NCBI GenBank assembly: GCA_022616595.1
Contig: JAKEEL010000145.1
Span: 1 to 8,293, forward strand
DNA: 8,293 nt
Direction of reading: 5' to 3'
From: Methylococcaceae bacterium
GTDB lineage: Bacteria > Pseudomonadota > Gammaproteobacteria > Methylococcales > UBA1147
Shown: piece by piece, positions 5,939-8,293 of the stretch
Layout of the letters: each line of letters starts with the position of its first letter
Numbering within the stretch: position 1 is the stretch's first letter
Notes under the pieces: model-generated
Databases searched by the model: none
Seen by the model: only the letters and a program-made list of their open reading frames with translations
What the model was told of the DNA's origin: nothing
Position numbers and translations under genes: made by a program

Positions 5939-6847
5939 ATGATGAATTATACCCTGACCCATTTGAAACAGCTGGAAGCCGAGAGCATCCACATCATCCG
6001 CGAAGTGGCCGCGGAATTTGAACGACCGGTCATGCTGTATTCGATCGGCAAGGATTCGGCGGTCATGCTGCATCTCGCGCTGAAGGCCTTCCATCCCGGG
6101 AAACCGCCCTTTCCGCTGATGCATGTCGACACCACGTGGAAATTTCGCGAAATGATCGAGTTCAGGGATCGCCACGTCCGGGAGTTGGGTCTCGATCTGA
6201 TCGTCTATATCAATCAGGACGGGGTCAAGCAGGGAATCGGTCCCTTCAGCCACGGCAGTAAAAAGCATACCGACGTCATGAAAACACAGGCGCTCAAGCA
6301 GGCGCTCGACCAATACCGGTTCGACGCGGCTTTCGGGGGCGCCCGGCGCGACGAGGAGAAATCCCGGGCCAAGGAACGGGTTTATTCGTTCCGCGACCGA
6401 AACCATCGTTGGGATCCGAAAAACCAGCGGCCGGAATTATGGAATATCTATAACGGAAAGATCGACAAGGGTGAAAGTATTCGGGTGTTTCCACTGTCGA
6501 ACTGGACCGAACTCGACGTCTGGCAATATATCCATCTCGAAAAGATCCCGATCGTCCCGCTCTATTTCGCGAAGCCAAGGCCCGTCGTCGCGCGCGACGG
6601 GGTGCTCATCATGGTGGACGACGAACGGATGCCTCTTGCTCCGGGCGAGAGACCCGAGATGCGAAACGTGCGCTTCCGAACCCTCGGCTGCTATCCCCTG
6701 ACCGGAGCCGTGGAATCCGAAGCGACCACGCTGCCCGAGATCATTCAGGAAATGCTGCTCACCAAGAGTTCGGAACGCCAAGGCCGTGTGATCGACTACG
6801 ATCAGGCCGGGTCGATGGAAGAAAAGAAACGCGAGGGTTACTTTTAG
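5939..6847 (+). CDS. cysD: Sulfate adenylyltransferase subunit 2 (CysD)
   Basis: CysD is the catalytic subunit of ATP sulfurylase. With the GTPase CysN it joins sulfate and ATP to give adenylylsulfate (APS) and pyrophosphate in the cytoplasm, the entry step of sulfate assimilation. At 302 aa it matches E. coli CysD in length and along its whole sequence: LEAESIHIIREVAAEF (12-27), the PP-loop SIGKDSAVMLHLA (35-47), HVDTTWKFREM, FGGARRDEEKSRAKER, HRWDPKNQRPELW, GESIRVFPLSNWTELDVWQY, RFRTLGCYPLTGAVES and SERQGRVIDYDQAGSMEEKK, ending in GYF. Two ATGs stand in tandem (5939 and 5942); either could be the start and neither has a clear ribosome site. It is followed after 75 bp by cysN, so the two are very probably one operon. 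No sign of damage. Confidence 0.97.
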   Translation: MMNYTLTHLKQLEAESIHIIREVAAEFERPVMLYSIGKDSAVMLHLALKAFHPGKPPFPLMHVDTTWKFREMIEFRDRHVRELGLDLIVYINQDGVKQGIGPFSHGSKKHTDVMKTQALKQALDQYRFDAAFGGARRDEEKSRAKERVYSFRDRNHRWDPKNQRPELWNIYNGKIDKGESIRVFPLSNWTELDVWQYIHLEKIPIVPLYFAKPRPVVARDGVLIMVDDERMPLAPGERPEMRNVRFRTLGCYPLTGAVESEATTLPEIIQEMLLTKSSERQGRVIDYDQAGSMEEKKREGYF

Positions 6848-6922
6848 CCCGACTTCGAACCTGTCCTTTGCATACGAATCGATCGCGGTTCCGAGTTTCA
6901 GCAACGACAATTTTAGGCTCCC

Positions 6923-8293
6923 ATGTCGCACCAATCCGATTTGATCAGCACCGATATAGACGCTTACCTGGCCCAGCATGAACGCAAGGAACTGCTGCGC
7001 CTTTTGACCTGCGGCAGCGTGGACGACGGCAAAAGCACATTGATCGGCCGTCTTCTGCACGACTCGAAATTGATTTATGAAGATCAGCTCGCCGCGGTCA
7101 GGGCCGACAGCGTGAAATCCGGAACCACGGGCGGAGACATCGACCTGGCTCTCCTGGTCGATGGCCTGCAGGCGGAGCGCGAACAAGGGATCACGATCGA
7201 TGTCGCGTACCGCTACTTTTCGACCGCGAACCGGAAGTTCATCATCGCCGACACGCCAGGGCATGAACAATATACGCGCAACATGGCGACCGGGGCTTCG
7301 ACCTGCGACCTCGCGATCATTCTCATCGACGCGCGGAACGGCGTCATGACCCAGACCAAAAGACACAGTTTCATCGCCTCGCTGCTCGGAATCCAGCATC
7401 TGATCGTCGCGATCAACAAAATGGATCTGATGGAGTTCAGTGAGTCCGTATATTCCGGGATCCAGAAGGACTTTACCGAATTTTCATGCAAACTTAACGC
7501 GAAGGATATTCGTTTCATCCCGATATCGGCGCTCAAGGGCGACAATGTCGTGAGCCGGAGCGCCAATACCCCCTGGTATGCGGGTCAAGCCTTGATGGAA
7601 ATTTTGGAATCGATTGAAATATCGAGCGACCATAATTTCGAAAACATGCGCCTTCCGGTCCAGTACGTGAATCGGCCGAATCTGAATTTCAGAGGCTATT
7701 GCGGCACGATGGCATCGGGTGTAATCAAGAAAGGCGACCGCATCACCGTGCTCCCTTCGGGCTTGAGAAGCCGGATCAAATCGATCGTGACCCACGACGG
7801 GGAATTCGATGAAGCCTTTCCGCCGATGGCGCTCACCGTCACGCTCGAGGATGAGATCGATGTCAGCCGCGGGGATATGATCTGCCGGTCCGATGACCTG
7901 GCAATCGTGTCGAATCATTTCGATGCGATGCTGGTCTGGATGACCGAAGCTCCGATGAATCCCGGAAAGGAGTATTACATCAAACACGGTACGCGCATGG
8001 TCACAGGATCGGTGTCGCGAATCCACCACCGCACCGATGTGAATACCCTGGAAAATTATTCCACCGACTGTCTGAAACTGAATGAAATCGGCCTGTGCGA
8101 ATTCTCTCTGAACAGTCCGATCAGCTTCGATGCTTACCGCAAGAGCATCGGTACCGGCGCCTTTATCGTAATCGACCGCCTGAGCAATGTGACGGTAGGG
8201 GCCGGCATGATCGAAGGAGCCGCGAGCAAACAAGACGAATTAAAGCCGGTTTCCGCGGCCGAGCGCGCGGCAAGATTCGGGCAATACCCCGCA
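6923..8293 (+). CDS. cysN: Sulfate adenylyltransferase subunit 1 (CysN), probably CysNC fusion; 3' end cut
   Basis: CysN is the GTPase subunit whose GTP hydrolysis drives APS synthesis by CysD. All GTP-binding motifs are present: GSVDDGKST (31-39), the switch region DGLQAEREQGITID (80-93), DTPGHEQ (110-116), NKMD (165-168) and SALKGD (202-207). Two beta-barrel domains of the EF-Tu type follow, about 253-330 (from RLPVQYVNRP) and 333-432 (to VTVGAGMI). The frame is open to the window edge after 457 codons. The last residues, PVSAAERAARFGQYPA, match my memory of the linker that leads into the APS kinase domain in CysNC proteins of Pseudomonas and in rhizobial NodQ, not the E. coli CysN tail. 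So a bifunctional sulfurylase/APS kinase making PAPS is likely, but the kinase P-loop lies beyond the window. The ATG has an AGG five bases upstream. Confidence 0.95.
   Translation, partial: MSHQSDLISTDIDAYLAQHERKELLRLLTCGSVDDGKSTLIGRLLHDSKLIYEDQLAAVRADSVKSGTTGGDIDLALLVDGLQAEREQGITIDVAYRYFSTANRKFIIADTPGHEQYTRNMATGASTCDLAIILIDARNGVMTQTKRHSFIASLLGIQHLIVAINKMDLMEFSESVYSGIQKDFTEFSCKLNAKDIRFIPISALKGDNVVSRSANTPWYAGQALMEILESIEISSDHNFENMRLPVQYVNRPNLNFRGYCGTMASGVIKKGDRITVLPSGLRSRIKSIVTHDGEFDEAFPPMALTVTLEDEIDVSRGDMICRSDDLAIVSNHFDAMLVWMTEAPMNPGKEYYIKHGTRMVTGSVSRIHHRTDVNTLENYSTDCLKLNEIGLCEFSLNSPISFDAYRKSIGTGAFIVIDRLSNVTVGAGMIEGAASKQDELKPVSAAERAARFGQYPA

Noticed and set aside
1..8293. CRISPR array, tRNA, rRNA, insertion sequence or phage genes
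   Set aside because: No regularly spaced repeats, no tRNA-like TTCGAATCC arm with a matching acceptor stem, no transposase or phage motifs found on reading both strands.

Overview
The window looks like a chromosomal segment of a moderately GC-rich Gram-negative bacterium. The CysD protein has the same length (302 aa) and nearly the same motifs as the Escherichia coli enzyme. The serine dehydratase is of the single-chain type. The end of CysN reads into the kind of linker seen in gammaproteobacterial CysN-CysC fusions. These point to a gammaproteobacterium or a relative. The flippase has an N-terminus of a type I associate with Bacteroidota, so the assignment stays open.

Left part (1-1560), minus strand: an accessory patch of toxin-antitoxin genes. 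A PIN-domain gene (223-656) is broken by one missing base near 438. Next to it is an intact vapBC pair (858-1510) with the usual ATGA overlap. Just upstream of vapB lies a perfect 30-bp AT-rich palindrome (1530-1559), most likely its autoregulatory operator and promoter.

Middle (1607-4144): a minus-strand GlgC-like ADP-glucose pyrophosphorylase (1607-2827) keeps the whole fold but has replacements at several normally invariant catalytic and glucose-1-phosphate positions. A 482-bp divergent intergenic region follows, with a GC hairpin and a 9-bp direct repeat but no gene I recognise. On the plus strand, the L-serine dehydratase gene sdaA (3310-4144) has lost about 175 internal codons and its frame. 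Its catalytic iron-sulfur domain is otherwise well preserved.

Right part (4313-8293), plus strand: a 14-helix Wzx/MATE-like polysaccharide flippase, an AT-rich gap with a promoter-like TATAAT, then cysD and cysN (cut by the window end). CysD and CysN form ATP sulfurylase, which makes adenylylsulfate from sulfate. If the CysN reading frame continues into an APS kinase domain, as its last residues suggest, the pair would make PAPS for cysteine synthesis or for sulfating a polysaccharide.

I see no clear new multi-gene system. The strongest points for a second look are the altered active site of the GlgC-like protein, the internally deleted sdaA, and the single-base lesion in the PIN gene.
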